From: Parvularcula oceani
GTDB lineage: Bacteria > Pseudomonadota > Alphaproteobacteria > Caulobacterales > Parvularculaceae
Assembly (NCBI RefSeq): GCF_000733125.1
Contig: NZ_JPHU01000001.1
Location: 62,001 to 126,000 of the forward strand
Reading direction: 5' to 3'
Length of the DNA: 64,000 nt
The translations under genes were made by a program, and so were the position numbers. Of this stretch, positions 18,695 through 27,892 are shown piece by piece (within the stretch, counting starts at the first letter, position 1; each line of letters opens with the position of its first letter). The notes under the pieces are model-generated. The model was not told the origin of the DNA. It saw nothing but the letters and a program-made list of their open reading frames with translations, and did not search any database.

Positions 18695-19360
18695 TCAGGC
18701 ATAGGCATAGGGGCCGCCCCGCTCCAGCGCCCGGCGATATGCCTCCCGCGAGTGGGTCCTTGAGACATAGGCTGCGATGTTGGGATAGCGGTCCGCCCCC
18801 TCCATGCGGGACTGCGCCGCCTCCAGCGGGAAGATCATCATCACGTCCGCGCCCGACATGTCCTCTCCCGCGAACCATGCCCGCTCGCCCAGCGTGCGGT
18901 CGATATGAGAGAGCTGTTCGTTCAGGCGCGGATCGACGAAGCTCTTCATCGCCGTGCCCGCCACGCCCTTGACCAGAGGCCGCGCGAGCGCGGGCGCGCG
19001 CTCCGGCATGACCTTGAACAGGAGCGCCATGAGGAGAAGCGGCTGGAGGCTCGCCTCGGCGGCATGGAGCCAGATGAGGTAGTCGGCATGGGCGGGCGTG
19101 CCGGGCTCGGGGCGCAGGCGGCCATCGCCGTATTTGCCGATCAGATATTCGACGATGGCCCCCGACTCGGCGACGACCAGCCCGTCATCCTCGATCACCG
19201 GCGACTTGCCGAGCGGATGCACCTTCCTGAGGCTGTCCGGCGCGAGCATGGTCTCGGGGTCCCGCTCATAGCGGCGCACCTCATAGGGTGCGCCCAATTC
19301 CTCGAGCAGCCACAGGATGCGCTGCGACCGCGAGTTCTCCAGGTGATGGACGGTGATCAT
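18695..19360 (-). CDS. glutathione S-transferase
   Basis: A 221-residue GST. The N-terminal thioredoxin-like domain has the active-site region NSRSQRILWLLEELG, then KVHPLGKSPVIEDDG with the cis-proline and VAESGAIVEYLIGKYG with the glutathione-binding Glu-Ser pair. The helical C-terminal domain has ERAWFAGEDMSGADVMM. It probably conjugates or reduces small electrophiles; the substrate is unknown. The start is the ATG that overlaps the stop of the upstream MgtC gene (ATGA), so the two genes are translationally coupled. A longer in-frame extension is rejected. Confidence 0.9.
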   Translation of the reverse strand: MITVHHLENSRSQRILWLLEELGAPYEVRRYERDPETMLAPDSLRKVHPLGKSPVIEDDGLVVAESGAIVEYLIGKYGDGRLRPEPGTPAHADYLIWLHAAEASLQPLLLMALLFKVMPERAPALARPLVKGVAGTAMKSFVDPRLNEQLSHIDRTLGERAWFAGEDMSGADVMMIFPLEAAQSRMEGADRYPNIAAYVSRTHSREAYRRALERGGPYAYA

Positions 19361-19860
19361 TCGTTCTCCTCTCCCCTGCCGGGGCCGTTCAGGCTTTCGC
19401 GTTCTCCGAGCTTGAGCTCGGCGAATTCCAGAGCCGCGACGGTCAGCGTCGCGCCGAGAGCGATCGCGAGCGCCAGGGCGAGGAGCCCCATCCCGGCCGC
19501 GATGCCGACCGCGCCCGCCACCCATATCAGCGCGGCGGTCACGAGGCCCTTGGCCGGTCCGCCCTCCCCGGCATTGATCACCGCGCCCGCGCCCAGGAAG
19601 CCGAGCGCCCCGACGAGCCCCTGGAAGATGCGCGTCGGATCGGTGCCGACGACGTCATTGCCCATGGTGCGGAACGACATCTCGATGATGGCGATCGTAT
19701 AGCCTGCCGCGCCGAGCGCCACGACCGTATAGGTCCTGATCCCCGCGGTCTTGTGCTTGATCTCCCGGTCGAGGCCGATGATCAGTCCGGCAAGGATCGC
19801 TCCGCCGAGGCGGATCAGGACGTCGATGACGTCATCGGGCGTCGTGCCGGAAAATTCCAC
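19357..19860 (-). CDS. MgtC/SapB family inner-membrane protein
   Basis: A 167-residue protein with four to five membrane helices. It carries the family signature RLGGAILAGLIIGLDREIKHKTAGIRTYTVVALGAA near the N-terminus and FLGAGAVI (about 90-97). It lacks the long cytoplasmic C-terminal domain of Salmonella MgtC, like the shorter YhiD/SapB forms. MgtC proteins are tied to growth in low magnesium and to control of ATP synthase; the role here is unproven. It is coupled to the downstream GST gene. Confidence 0.88.
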   Translation of the reverse strand: MEFSGTTPDDVIDVLIRLGGAILAGLIIGLDREIKHKTAGIRTYTVVALGAAGYTIAIIEMSFRTMGNDVVGTDPTRIFQGLVGALGFLGAGAVINAGEGGPAKGLVTAALIWVAGAVGIAAGMGLLALALAIALGATLTVAALEFAELKLGERESLNGPGRGEENE

Positions 19861-19924
19861 CGCGAGAGCAAAGGCCGCTTCGGCGGGCTTTGCAAAGCCT
19901 CCATGCTGCTCTTAGCTCTGCGCC

Positions 19925-20605
19925 ATGTCACAGAGCGCACAGCCCGCCCCGCCCTTCCAGGTCAAGATCCTGCCGGTCACGCCGTTCCAGCAGAACTGCT
20001 CGATCCTCCGCGCCGCCTCGGGCGCGGCCGCCGTGATCGATCCGGGCGGAGAGATCGACCGCATTCTCGCCGAGGCGAAGGGAATGGATGCGAGGATCGA
20101 GAAGATCTGGCTGACCCACGGCCATCTCGACCATGCCTCCGGTGCCATGGCCCTCAAGGAGCGCACCGGCGCGATCATCGAGGGCGCCCACCCCGAAGAG
20201 GCCTTCTGGCTCGACCAGATCGAGGCGGTGACGATGCAATACGGCTTTCCGGGGGACAACAGGAACTGCACGCCGGACCGCTGGCTCGACGAAGGCGACA
20301 AGGTGGAGCTCGACGGGAATATCTTCGAGGTCTACTTCACCCCTGGCCACACGCCGGGCCATATCGTCTTCTTCAACCGCGAGGCGAAGCTCGCCTTTGT
20401 CGGAGACGTCCTCTTCCAGGGCTCGATCGGCCGCACCGATTTCCCGCGCGGCGACCATCAGACCCTCATCGACAGCATCACGGGCAAGCTCTGGCCCCTG
20501 GGGGACGATGTCCGCTTCATCCCGGGGCACGGGCCGATGGGCACGTTCGGACAGGAACGCAGAACCAATCCCTTCGTCAGCGACGCCGCCCTGGGCCGCA
20601 GCTAG
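19925..20605 (+). CDS. MBL-fold metallo-hydrolase (glyoxalase II-like)
   Basis: A 226-residue metallo-beta-lactamase-fold hydrolase. All metal motifs are visible: THGHLDHASG (about 61-70), FTPGHTPGHIVFF (about 138-150), FVGDVLFQGSIGRTDFP and the late IPGHGPMG. The N-terminus KILPVTPFQQNCSIL is that of the YcbL/GloB-like group, which hydrolyses thioesters such as S-lactoylglutathione. The gene stands alone, divergent from the MgtC-GST pair by 64 bases. Exact substrate unknown. Confidence 0.9.
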   Translation: MSQSAQPAPPFQVKILPVTPFQQNCSILRAASGAAAVIDPGGEIDRILAEAKGMDARIEKIWLTHGHLDHASGAMALKERTGAIIEGAHPEEAFWLDQIEAVTMQYGFPGDNRNCTPDRWLDEGDKVELDGNIFEVYFTPGHTPGHIVFFNREAKLAFVGDVLFQGSIGRTDFPRGDHQTLIDSITGKLWPLGDDVRFIPGHGPMGTFGQERRTNPFVSDAALGRS

Positions 20606-20854
20606 GCCCTCCGGCGGCGCCTTCGCGCCGTCATGTCGGCCCGCCCTCCCGCGCCGGGACCTGCGGCATGCTCTTCCGCCTGCATCCGGGCAGCCCGGCC
20701 AACCGGCGGGTCCGGCCCTGAACGCCGCGCAAGGCCGCCAGCCGCGCAATTCGAGCCCTCGGCCAGGTGCAGACCAGACTGCATCAAGCCCTTGGCTGGC
20801 CATTGACTTTCTCTTCTCCTCTTGTGAGCATCTCTTTGGGAGAGAGAGACAATC

Positions 20855-22207
20855 ATGCAGATCGCGAGGGAGCGTTGGCGCTCAAGGGCGTCTGTCGTCG
20901 GGACGGCCCTTTGCGGCCTTGCCGGACTGTATTTCGCCGCCATAGCGGCCTATGCGCTCGTGAATTACAGCGCCTTCGGGGCGTCCCAGTGGCATCTCGC
21001 CCGGTATATACTGGGGCCGCTCGCCATCGCGGGCACCCTGCTCTTCATCGCCTTGCGCAGCGCGCCCGCCACGCGGCTGATCGTCGCCGGCAATCTCTGG
21101 GCCGTGCTGATCGCGCTCTTCGCCTATGAAGCCATCGTCAATGTCCAGATCAACCGTACACTGAACGGTTCCCTGGCGCTGCACCGCGAGATCCAGGCGG
21201 AGATCCCGTCGGTCCGCGAATCGCTGCCGCCCGGCATGACCCTCCGCCGCCTGAACGCCGATCTCGGCGGCCGGACCTTGGCCGGAAACCTTCTTGCGGG
21301 AATTCCCGATAAGGACGTTCTTCTCTGCATCCATCCCGAAGAGGGCCCTCTCGTCTATCGCGCCGATCGCTACGGGTTCAACAATCCGGACGATCTGCAT
21401 GACAGAGGCGCGCTCGACATGGTCCTGGTCGGGGACTCCTTCGTCGAAGGGATCTGCCTTCCGCCCGGACAGGACGTTGCGGGCGTCCTGCGCGAGCGCG
21501 GGGTCAGGGCCGCATCGATCGGCATGCGGGGCAACGGCCCGTTGCTCGAGCTCGCCGCGCTGCGCCGATTCGGTCCCGTCATGCGGCCTCGGCGGGTCGT
21601 CCTTGTCTTCTATTCAGGCAATGACTGGTCCAACCTCGAGGAAGAGGCAGAGATCGGCTGGCTCCGCGCCGCGCTCGATCCCGAAGCGGAGATCGGGCCG
21701 GCCCTGCTGCCGCCGGGGCAGGCCGCAGCCGCGCAGAAGGCGGCGGGCGAGGCCTGGTCGTCCCGCTATGAGCCTGAAATCAATTCGCGCGTCCTCAACC
21801 GGGCGAGAAGCATCTTCGCCCTTTCGCAGACTGCGACGCTGCTCGGCCTTCATTATCCGGCGCTCGAACCGCCGCAGCCCGTCATCGAGGACGTCCTCGC
21901 CGCGATGGCGGCAACCGCTCGAAGCTGGGGCGGGGAGCTGACGATCGTCTACCTGCCGCGCGACGGACGCTTTCGCGGGCTTCTGCCCAACGACTTCGCA
22001 TTCGAGGAGGATCGCCAGCGCATTCTCCGCCCGGCTTCGCGGCTCGGCATTCCCGTCATCGACCTGGCTTCCGCCTTCGTGGCGGAAGGCAGGCCAGCCC
22101 GCTTCTACGGGCCGGACGGCCATCTCAGCCCCGAAGGCGCACGCCTCCTCGCGGGACTTCTCGGCGAACCCCGCCCGGTGCGGATGGCTTCAGGAGGCTC
22201 TCGCTAG
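20855..22207 (+). CDS. membrane-anchored SGNH/GDSL hydrolase-like protein
   Basis: A 450-residue protein with three N-terminal membrane helices (about 13-35, 50-70 and 75-95). A large domain outside the membrane follows. The SGNH nucleophile motif is VGDSFVEG with Ser195, RGNGPL is block III-like, and the late DGHLSPEGARLL supplies the Asp-x-x-His pair. Such enzymes add or remove acyl groups on sugars or polysaccharides. A strong GGGAGAGAGA ribosome site precedes the ATG. It is the first gene of a four-gene module with SxtJ-like, DUF5989 and carbamoyltransferase genes, all on the same strand with very short gaps. The substrate is unknown. Confidence 0.75.
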   Translation: MQIARERWRSRASVVGTALCGLAGLYFAAIAAYALVNYSAFGASQWHLARYILGPLAIAGTLLFIALRSAPATRLIVAGNLWAVLIALFAYEAIVNVQINRTLNGSLALHREIQAEIPSVRESLPPGMTLRRLNADLGGRTLAGNLLAGIPDKDVLLCIHPEEGPLVYRADRYGFNNPDDLHDRGALDMVLVGDSFVEGICLPPGQDVAGVLRERGVRAASIGMRGNGPLLELAALRRFGPVMRPRRVVLVFYSGNDWSNLEEEAEIGWLRAALDPEAEIGPALLPPGQAAAAQKAAGEAWSSRYEPEINSRVLNRARSIFALSQTATLLGLHYPALEPPQPVIEDVLAAMAATARSWGGELTIVYLPRDGRFRGLLPNDFAFEEDRQRILRPASRLGIPVIDLASAFVAEGRPARFYGPDGHLSPEGARLLAGLLGEPRPVRMASGGSR

Positions 22208-22273
22208 CCCATGGTCAGCTTGCGGGGGAGCGTCTCCCACCACGAAGCCGGCTCGACGGCCGAGGCGGTCGCG

Positions 22274-22663
22274 ATGCCCGCCAACCGCTCATTCGGACTG
22301 GTGGTCGGCGGCATATTGGCGGGAATCGGCGCGCTGCGCATTTTCCTGGGCGGCCATGACGGCTTCTTCTCGGTCGCCGCGCTCGCCCTCGGCGCCCTGC
22401 TCGTGATCCTCGGCCTCCTCATGCCGCGTCTCCTGACGCGCCCGAACCGGTGGTGGATGGGCCTCGGCGCGCTTCTCGGCGCGATCATGACCCCGCTGGT
22501 CATGGGCCTCGTCTACATCACCACCTTCGTTCCGATCGGGCTGGCGATGCGCCTTGCGGGCCAGGACCCGCTCGGGCGCTCGAGGCGGCCGGACGGAGGC
22601 AGCTACTGGATTCATCGTGAGCCGGATGGGCCTGCCCGGGAGACGATGAAGAACCAGTTCTGA
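22274..22663 (+). CDS. SxtJ family small membrane protein
   Basis: A 129-residue protein with two to three hydrophobic helices (SFGLVVGGILAGIGALRIFLG, then AALALGALLVILGLLMPRLL). The conserved SxtJ stretch NRWWMGLGALLGAIMTPLVMG and a C-terminal QDPLGRSRR are present. SxtJ-like genes are typically found next to SxtK/DUF5989 and NodU-type carbamoyltransferase genes, as here. Their function is unknown. The ATG before PANRSFG is chosen because GAGG lies 8 bases upstream and it matches the family N-terminus. An ATG at 22211 would add 21 residues without resemblance. Confidence 0.8.
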   Translation: MPANRSFGLVVGGILAGIGALRIFLGGHDGFFSVAALALGALLVILGLLMPRLLTRPNRWWMGLGALLGAIMTPLVMGLVYITTFVPIGLAMRLAGQDPLGRSRRPDGGSYWIHREPDGPARETMKNQF

Positions 22664-22674
22664 AGGGGGACATC

Positions 22675-22824
22675 ATGGAGCTCATGGGTGAAATCTGGCG
22701 CTATGTGCGCGTCCGCAAGAAGTTCTGGCTGGTGCCGGTGCTCCTGATGCTGCTCGTCTTCGGCGGCCTCATCGTCCTGACGCAGGGCTCTCCGGTCGCG
22801 CCCTTCATCTACTCCTTGTTCTGA
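22675..22824 (+). CDS. DUF5989/SxtK-like 49-residue membrane protein
   Basis: A 49-residue protein, easily missed by gene callers. It begins MELMGEIWRYVRVRKKFWL, continues with one hydrophobic helix (VPVLLMLLVFGGLIVLT) and ends in SPVAPFIYSLF. The motif EIWRYVRVRKKFWL-P and the terminal PFIY are hallmarks of the DUF5989/SxtK family, always found between SxtJ-like and carbamoyltransferase genes. AAGGGGGA lies just upstream of the ATG. It starts 11 bases after the SxtJ-like stop and ends 14 bases before the carbamoyltransferase start. Probably a small membrane subunit that recruits the enzyme (inference). Confidence 0.85.
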   Translation: MELMGEIWRYVRVRKKFWLVPVLLMLLVFGGLIVLTQGSPVAPFIYSLF

Positions 22825-22838
22825 TCGAGGCGGGATTC

Positions 22839-24677
22839 TTGCGAATTCTCGGCATTTCCGCCTTCTACCACGACAGCGCGGCCGCCCTGATCGAGGACGG
22901 CCGCATCGTGGCGGCGGCGCAGGAAGAGCGCTTCACCCGCGTCAAGCATGACGCGCGCTTCCCTGCGCATGCGATCGCCTACTGCCTCGAGGAGGCCGGC
23001 TGTACGCTCGGCGAGGTCGACCACGTCGCCTTCTATGAAAAGCCGCTGATCAAGTTCGAGCGGCTCCTCGAGACCTATCTCGCCTCGGTGCCCTCGGGCT
23101 TCCGCTCGTTCCAGATGGCGATCCCCGTCTGGATCAAGGAGAAGCTGTTCCAGAAGTCGAACCTCAGAAAGGCGCTGCGCGGGCTTCCCGGCGGGGCGGC
23201 GTGGAACGGGGACCTCCTCTTCACCGAGCACCACCAGAGCCACGCCGCGAGCGCGTTCTACGCCTCGCCCTATGAGAGCGCGGCCGTGCTGACGATGGAC
23301 GGCGTGGGCGAGTGGTGCACCACCTCGATCGGGCACGGCGAAGGCAACAGGCTCGCCCTCAAGCGCGAGCTGCACTTCCCGCACTCCCTCGGCCTCCTCT
23401 ACTCGGCCTTCACCTATTATACCGGCTTCAGAGTGAATTCGGGCGAGTACAAGGTCATGGGCCTCGCCCCATATGGCGAGCCCCGCTTCGTGGACACCAT
23501 CCTCGACAGGCTGATCGACCTCAGGGAAGACGGCTCCTTCTGGCTCGACCAGAGATATTTCAACTACACGACCGGCCTCACCATGACCGGGGACGCGTTC
23601 GCGAATCTTTTCGGCGGCCCGCCGCGCAAGCCCGAAGCGCCGCTCACCCAGCGGGAAATGGACCTCGCCGCCTCCGTCCAGAAGGTCACCGAGATCGTCG
23701 TCGGCCGGCTTGCGGCCGCGGCCGCCCGCGAGACCGGAGAGCGCCGGCTGTGCCTTGCAGGCGGCGTCGCGCTCAACTGCGTCGCGAATGGCAAGCTGCT
23801 AAGGGAAGGCCCGTTCGACGACATCTGGATCCAGCCGGCCGCCGGGGATGCCGGCGGCGCGCTCGGCGCGGCCCTCGCCGTCTGGCACCAGTTCCTCGGC
23901 CAGCCCCGCATGCCGCTCGGCGACCGGCGCGACGGAATGCAGGGCGCCTATCTCGGCCCCGCCTTCGAGCAGGCGGAAATCGAGGAGCGCCTTGCTGCGG
24001 GCGGCGCGGTCTTCGAGACACGCAGCGAGGCGGAGGTGACGGAGGCCGCGGCGGATGCGCTCGCGGAGGGCAAGGCGGTCGGCTGGATGCAGGGCCGCAT
24101 GGAGTTCGGCCCGCGCGCGCTCGGCGGCCGCTCGATCCTGGGCGATCCCCGCTCGCCCAGCATGCAGAAGACCCTCAATCTCAAGGTGAAATACAGGGAG
24201 AGCTTCCGTCCCTTCGCCCCCTCCGTCCTGCGCGAGGACGTGGCCGATTGGTTCGATCTCGACACGGACAGCCCCTACATGCTCCTGGTCGCGGGCATCG
24301 CTCCTGGCCGCTGCCGCGGGATGACGGAGGAGGAGGATGCGCTGTTCGGGATCGACAAGCTGAACGTTCCAAGGTCCGAGATTCCCGCCGTCACGCATGT
24401 GGATCACTCCGCCCGCGTGCAGACCGTGCACCGCGATACCAATCCGCGCTATTGGAACCTGATCGACGCGTTCAAGCGCAAGACCGGCTGTCCCGTCCTC
24501 GTCAATACGAGCTTCAACGTGCGCGGCGAGCCGATCGTCTGCACTCCCGAGGATGCCTTCCGCTGCTTCATGGGCACGGGCATCGAGCTTCTCGTGATCG
24601 GCAATTGCATCCTGCACAAGGACAAGCAGGACCCGGCCCTTCTCAAGTCCTACGAAGACGCCTTCGAACTCGACTGA
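22839..24677 (+). CDS. NodU/TobZ-type carbamoyltransferase (SxtI-like)
   Basis: A 612-residue O-carbamoyltransferase. The N-terminal Kae1-like domain begins ILGISAFYHDSAAALIEDG and contains EHHQSHAASAFYASP (about 129-143), the metal/adenylate-binding histidines. The C-terminal YrdC-like domain has GRMEFGPRALGGRSIL (about 421-436) and SFNVRGEPIVCTPEDA (about 562-577). It would make carbamoyl-adenylate from carbamoyl phosphate and ATP and transfer the carbamoyl group to a hydroxyl. Acceptor unknown; the SGNH hydrolase in the same unit hints at a glycan or lipid-linked sugar (inference). TTG start with GAGGCGGGA upstream. Confidence 0.92.
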   Translation: MRILGISAFYHDSAAALIEDGRIVAAAQEERFTRVKHDARFPAHAIAYCLEEAGCTLGEVDHVAFYEKPLIKFERLLETYLASVPSGFRSFQMAIPVWIKEKLFQKSNLRKALRGLPGGAAWNGDLLFTEHHQSHAASAFYASPYESAAVLTMDGVGEWCTTSIGHGEGNRLALKRELHFPHSLGLLYSAFTYYTGFRVNSGEYKVMGLAPYGEPRFVDTILDRLIDLREDGSFWLDQRYFNYTTGLTMTGDAFANLFGGPPRKPEAPLTQREMDLAASVQKVTEIVVGRLAAAAARETGERRLCLAGGVALNCVANGKLLREGPFDDIWIQPAAGDAGGALGAALAVWHQFLGQPRMPLGDRRDGMQGAYLGPAFEQAEIEERLAAGGAVFETRSEAEVTEAAADALAEGKAVGWMQGRMEFGPRALGGRSILGDPRSPSMQKTLNLKVKYRESFRPFAPSVLREDVADWFDLDTDSPYMLLVAGIAPGRCRGMTEEEDALFGIDKLNVPRSEIPAVTHVDHSARVQTVHRDTNPRYWNLIDAFKRKTGCPVLVNTSFNVRGEPIVCTPEDAFRCFMGTGIELLVIGNCILHKDKQDPALLKSYEDAFELD

Positions 24678-24838
24678 CGGCGCGGGCGATGCCCGCCCCT
24701 TCCGCCAGCGACCGCCCCAGGCGACGCATCCCGCCATTGCCGGCCGGAGCCCTCCTGCTCGCCCTTGGGTCCGGAGGCGGGCTTCTCGCGCGAAACGGCA
24801 GGCGAATGCCAAAGGCGCTTTACAGCCTTCCTGGATAG

Positions 24839-24849
24839 TATACCGTATA
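24839..24849. promoter_or_regulatory. palindromic AT-rich operator candidate
   Basis: An inverted repeat TATAC-C-GTATA sits in an AT-rich patch of an otherwise GC-rich 234-base gap, about 60 bases before the TonB receptor start. The shape resembles operators of GntR-type regulators. It could equally include part of a promoter -10 region. No regulator gene is adjacent. Confidence 0.35.
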
Positions 24850-24911
24850 AATATTGCGGCGCAGCAATCTGCGCCATCTGCCCCTTCCCACTGTGAGGAT
24901 CGGAGACCGGA

Positions 24912-27878
24912 ATGCAAATCTCTTCTCGCTACGGACGATGCCTTCCGGGAGCCATGCAGGCGCTCCCCCGCTGGCGGCGCCGCCGGGTCCTGACCTCCAG
25001 CAGCGTCCTGGTGCTCGCTCTGACCGCCCTCCCGGCGATGGCGCAGGTGGACGGACAGCAGGGGGATGCCGTCGAAGATGCCTCGCCGATCGACGAGATC
25101 GTCGTCACCGGCTCCCGCATCGTCCGCAGCGGGCTGACCACTCCTGTTCCGGTCCAGATGCTGGGCGGCGAGGCGATCGAGAATGCCGGCGCCATCACCG
25201 CGGGCGGGATATTGCGCGAACTTCCCGCCGTTGCCCCCGGCCTGAACTCCGAGTCGAGCGGCGTGACCTTCAACGGTGCCGGGCTCGATCTCGTGGACCT
25301 CAGATCGCTCGGAACGAACCGCACCCTCGTGCTCGTCAACGGCCGGCGGCAGGTCGGATCGAACCCGAACACGACGTCGGTCGACCTCAACACGATCCCC
25401 ACCCAGATGATCGAGCGCGTGGAGGTGATCACCGGCGGCGCATCGGCGGTCTATGGCGCGGATGCCGTGTCCGGGGTCCTCAACATCATCCTGAAGGACG
25501 ACTTCGAAGGCGTTCAGCTCGACGCGCAGTTCGGCATCGCCGACGAGGGCGACGCCGAGCGCTACGCCGTCAGCGGCCTCATCGGCACCAATTTCGCCGA
25601 TGGCCGGGGCAATGTGACCGGCTATCTGGGCTATACCGAGGAAGAGGGCATCGCCTATGACGCCCGCGAAGGCGGCATATCGGGCCTCAACTGGATCGCG
25701 AACCCCGAGAATACGGGTCCCGATGACGGCATCCCGGACTACATCCTCCTCGACAATATCCGCCAGCTGGGCGGCCAGCAGGAATCCGCCTTCGTCCTCG
25801 ATCGCGGCAACGGTCTAGAAGCCTTCGGCTTCAACGAGGACGGCTCGGTCAGGGAGTTCGCGCTCGGGCCGTCCGGCCTCCTCGGCGGAGGCCAGTTCAC
25901 CGATGGCGGCGAGGCTGAGCTCGGCTATGACGCGCAATGCCCGCAGGCGCGCTGCGCTCTTCGGATCCCGGTCGAGCGCTATCTCCTCGCAACGTCCGCC
26001 GATTACGAGCTGACGCCTCGGGCGGCGCTGTTCTTCGAGGGCCGCTTCGCAGGCACCCAGTCCTCGTCGCGCTTCGGGTCGGTCTTCGAGATCCCGCCCG
26101 TGACCAACCAGATCTCCATCGACAATCCCTTCGTCTCTCCCTCGCTCGAAGCGCTTCTTCTCGAAGCGGATGTCGATTCCATCGGCATCCTGCGGTCTGA
26201 CCAGGAGCTCGGCCTGCGCGGACAGGACACGGATCGGCGGCTGTTCCAGATGGTCGGCGGCGTGCGCGGCGAGACGGGCCTGCGCGACTTCACCTACGAA
26301 GCCTCCGTCCAGTACGGCAGCACACGCTTCACCAATACCCGCGTCAACGACCTCGACCAGGCCCGCCTGACCAATGCGCTCGACGCGGTGGAGATCGACG
26401 GCGAAATCGTCTGCCGGTCCGAGGCCGCACGGGCTCAGGGCTGCACGCCCGTGAACTTCCTTCAGGGCGGGGACGCTCTGACGGAGGAAAATCTCGACTA
26501 TGTCAGGATCCCCTTCGCGACCGAGACCGCGGAACTCGAACAATTCGTGGCCGCCGCCAATGTGACGGGCGGGCTCGGCGACTATTGGGGCGCCGGTGAC
26601 ATCCGCGTCGCAGCGGGCCTCGAATACCGCGAGGAGGCGAGCGAATACCTCGTCTCTCCCGTCGATCAGGCGGGACAGGGCTTCTATTATACCCAGCGCC
26701 AATCCACCTCAGGCGAATACGACGTGTTCGAATATTTCGGCGAGGTCGTGGTGCCCGTCTTCACCGGCAGCCGCTTCGGAGAAGCCCTGTCGGTCGAAGC
26801 GGCCATCCGCCGATCCGACTACTCGACCTCCGGCGTGACGACGAGCTGGAAAGCGGGCGGCAGCTATGCTCCGGTTAGGGATATCCGCTTCCGCGCCGTC
26901 CGGGCCCGCGCCGTCCGGGCCCCCAATGTCGGCGAACTCTTCTCCCCCGGCAGCGAGGGCTTCCTGACGGTGGACGATCCGTGCGATGTGGACTTCATCG
27001 AAGGCGGCTCGCCCGGCCGCGCCGCCAACTGCGCCGCGCTCGGCGTGCCCACGGGCTTCACCTCGAACGCCCGGACCATCAATATCCGCACCAGCACGAG
27101 CGGCAACCCCGAGCTCGATGTCGAACAGGCCGACACTTGGACGGTCGGCGCGGTCATCACGCCGCGCTTCATCGAAGGCCTGTCGGCGACCGTCGACTAC
27201 TTCACGATCCAGATCGAGGACGCGATCAACGTCTTCGGCGCGCAGGACATTCTCAACAACTGCGTCGATCTCGAGACCATCGACAACCCGTTCTGCGCCT
27301 CGATCACCCGCGCGCCGAACAGCGACATCGAGCGCATCGTGCGGCAGAACATCAACGTCTCCGAACTCAATCGCGAGGGCATCGATCTGGAGCTGCGCTA
27401 CAATCGCGGCCTCGGGACCTATGGCGATCTGAACTTCAGCACGCTCCTGACGAAGATGTTCGAGGTCAACACCATCGTCGCTCCGGGCACCCTCACCGGC
27501 AGCAACGAGATCGATTTCAACGGAGAATACGGCTATCCCGAGTGGAAGGGCCGCTTCAGCGCCAACTGGCAGTTGGAGCCCTTCGAGGCCACCACCACGC
27601 TGACCTATCTTTCCAGCATGCAGCGCGACGTTCAGCCCACCAATCCCGAAGACAATCGCGCCACGGCCGAAGCAGGTGACTTCTTCGTCCTGAACGCGCA
27701 GGGCAGCTATCACCTCACGCCGGATATCCGCCTGAATGTCGGGATCGACAACCTGCTCGACGAACAGCCGCCTTCGCTGCCGGAGGTCCGCGCGGGCGGC
27801 GCCAGCAGCACTGCGGGAGCCGAGATCTATCCGATTGTCGGCCGCTATTTCTACGGCGGCATCCGGGTCAACTTCTAG
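24912..27878 (+). CDS. TonB-dependent outer-membrane receptor
   Basis: A 988-residue receptor. An extended signal region (about 1-45, ending PAMAQ) is followed by the TonB box-like DEIVVTGSRI and the plug domain with NRTLVLVNGRR and GGASAVYGADAVSGVLNIILK (about 175-195). A large beta-barrel ends in GRYFYGGIRVNF with terminal Phe, as needed for barrel assembly. Substrate cannot be read from sequence. The receptor is followed after 14 bases by an exported prolyl oligopeptidase, so peptide uptake is the best guess. No FecI/FecR or N-terminal signalling extension is present. GGAG lies 7 bases before the ATG. Confidence 0.92.
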   Translation: MQISSRYGRCLPGAMQALPRWRRRRVLTSSSVLVLALTALPAMAQVDGQQGDAVEDASPIDEIVVTGSRIVRSGLTTPVPVQMLGGEAIENAGAITAGGILRELPAVAPGLNSESSGVTFNGAGLDLVDLRSLGTNRTLVLVNGRRQVGSNPNTTSVDLNTIPTQMIERVEVITGGASAVYGADAVSGVLNIILKDDFEGVQLDAQFGIADEGDAERYAVSGLIGTNFADGRGNVTGYLGYTEEEGIAYDAREGGISGLNWIANPENTGPDDGIPDYILLDNIRQLGGQQESAFVLDRGNGLEAFGFNEDGSVREFALGPSGLLGGGQFTDGGEAELGYDAQCPQARCALRIPVERYLLATSADYELTPRAALFFEGRFAGTQSSSRFGSVFEIPPVTNQISIDNPFVSPSLEALLLEADVDSIGILRSDQELGLRGQDTDRRLFQMVGGVRGETGLRDFTYEASVQYGSTRFTNTRVNDLDQARLTNALDAVEIDGEIVCRSEAARAQGCTPVNFLQGGDALTEENLDYVRIPFATETAELEQFVAAANVTGGLGDYWGAGDIRVAAGLEYREEASEYLVSPVDQAGQGFYYTQRQSTSGEYDVFEYFGEVVVPVFTGSRFGEALSVEAAIRRSDYSTSGVTTSWKAGGSYAPVRDIRFRAVRARAVRAPNVGELFSPGSEGFLTVDDPCDVDFIEGGSPGRAANCAALGVPTGFTSNARTINIRTSTSGNPELDVEQADTWTVGAVITPRFIEGLSATVDYFTIQIEDAINVFGAQDILNNCVDLETIDNPFCASITRAPNSDIERIVRQNINVSELNREGIDLELRYNRGLGTYGDLNFSTLLTKMFEVNTIVAPGTLTGSNEIDFNGEYGYPEWKGRFSANWQLEPFEATTTLTYLSSMQRDVQPTNPEDNRATAEAGDFFVLNAQGSYHLTPDIRLNVGIDNLLDEQPPSLPEVRAGGASSTAGAEIYPIVGRYFYGGIRVNF

Positions 27879-27892
27879 GCGGGCGTGAAGGC

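Noticed and set aside
20855..24677. Saxitoxin biosynthesis cluster
   Set aside because: Only the carbamoyltransferase and its two small partners resemble sxt genes; no sxtA or other tailoring genes are present.
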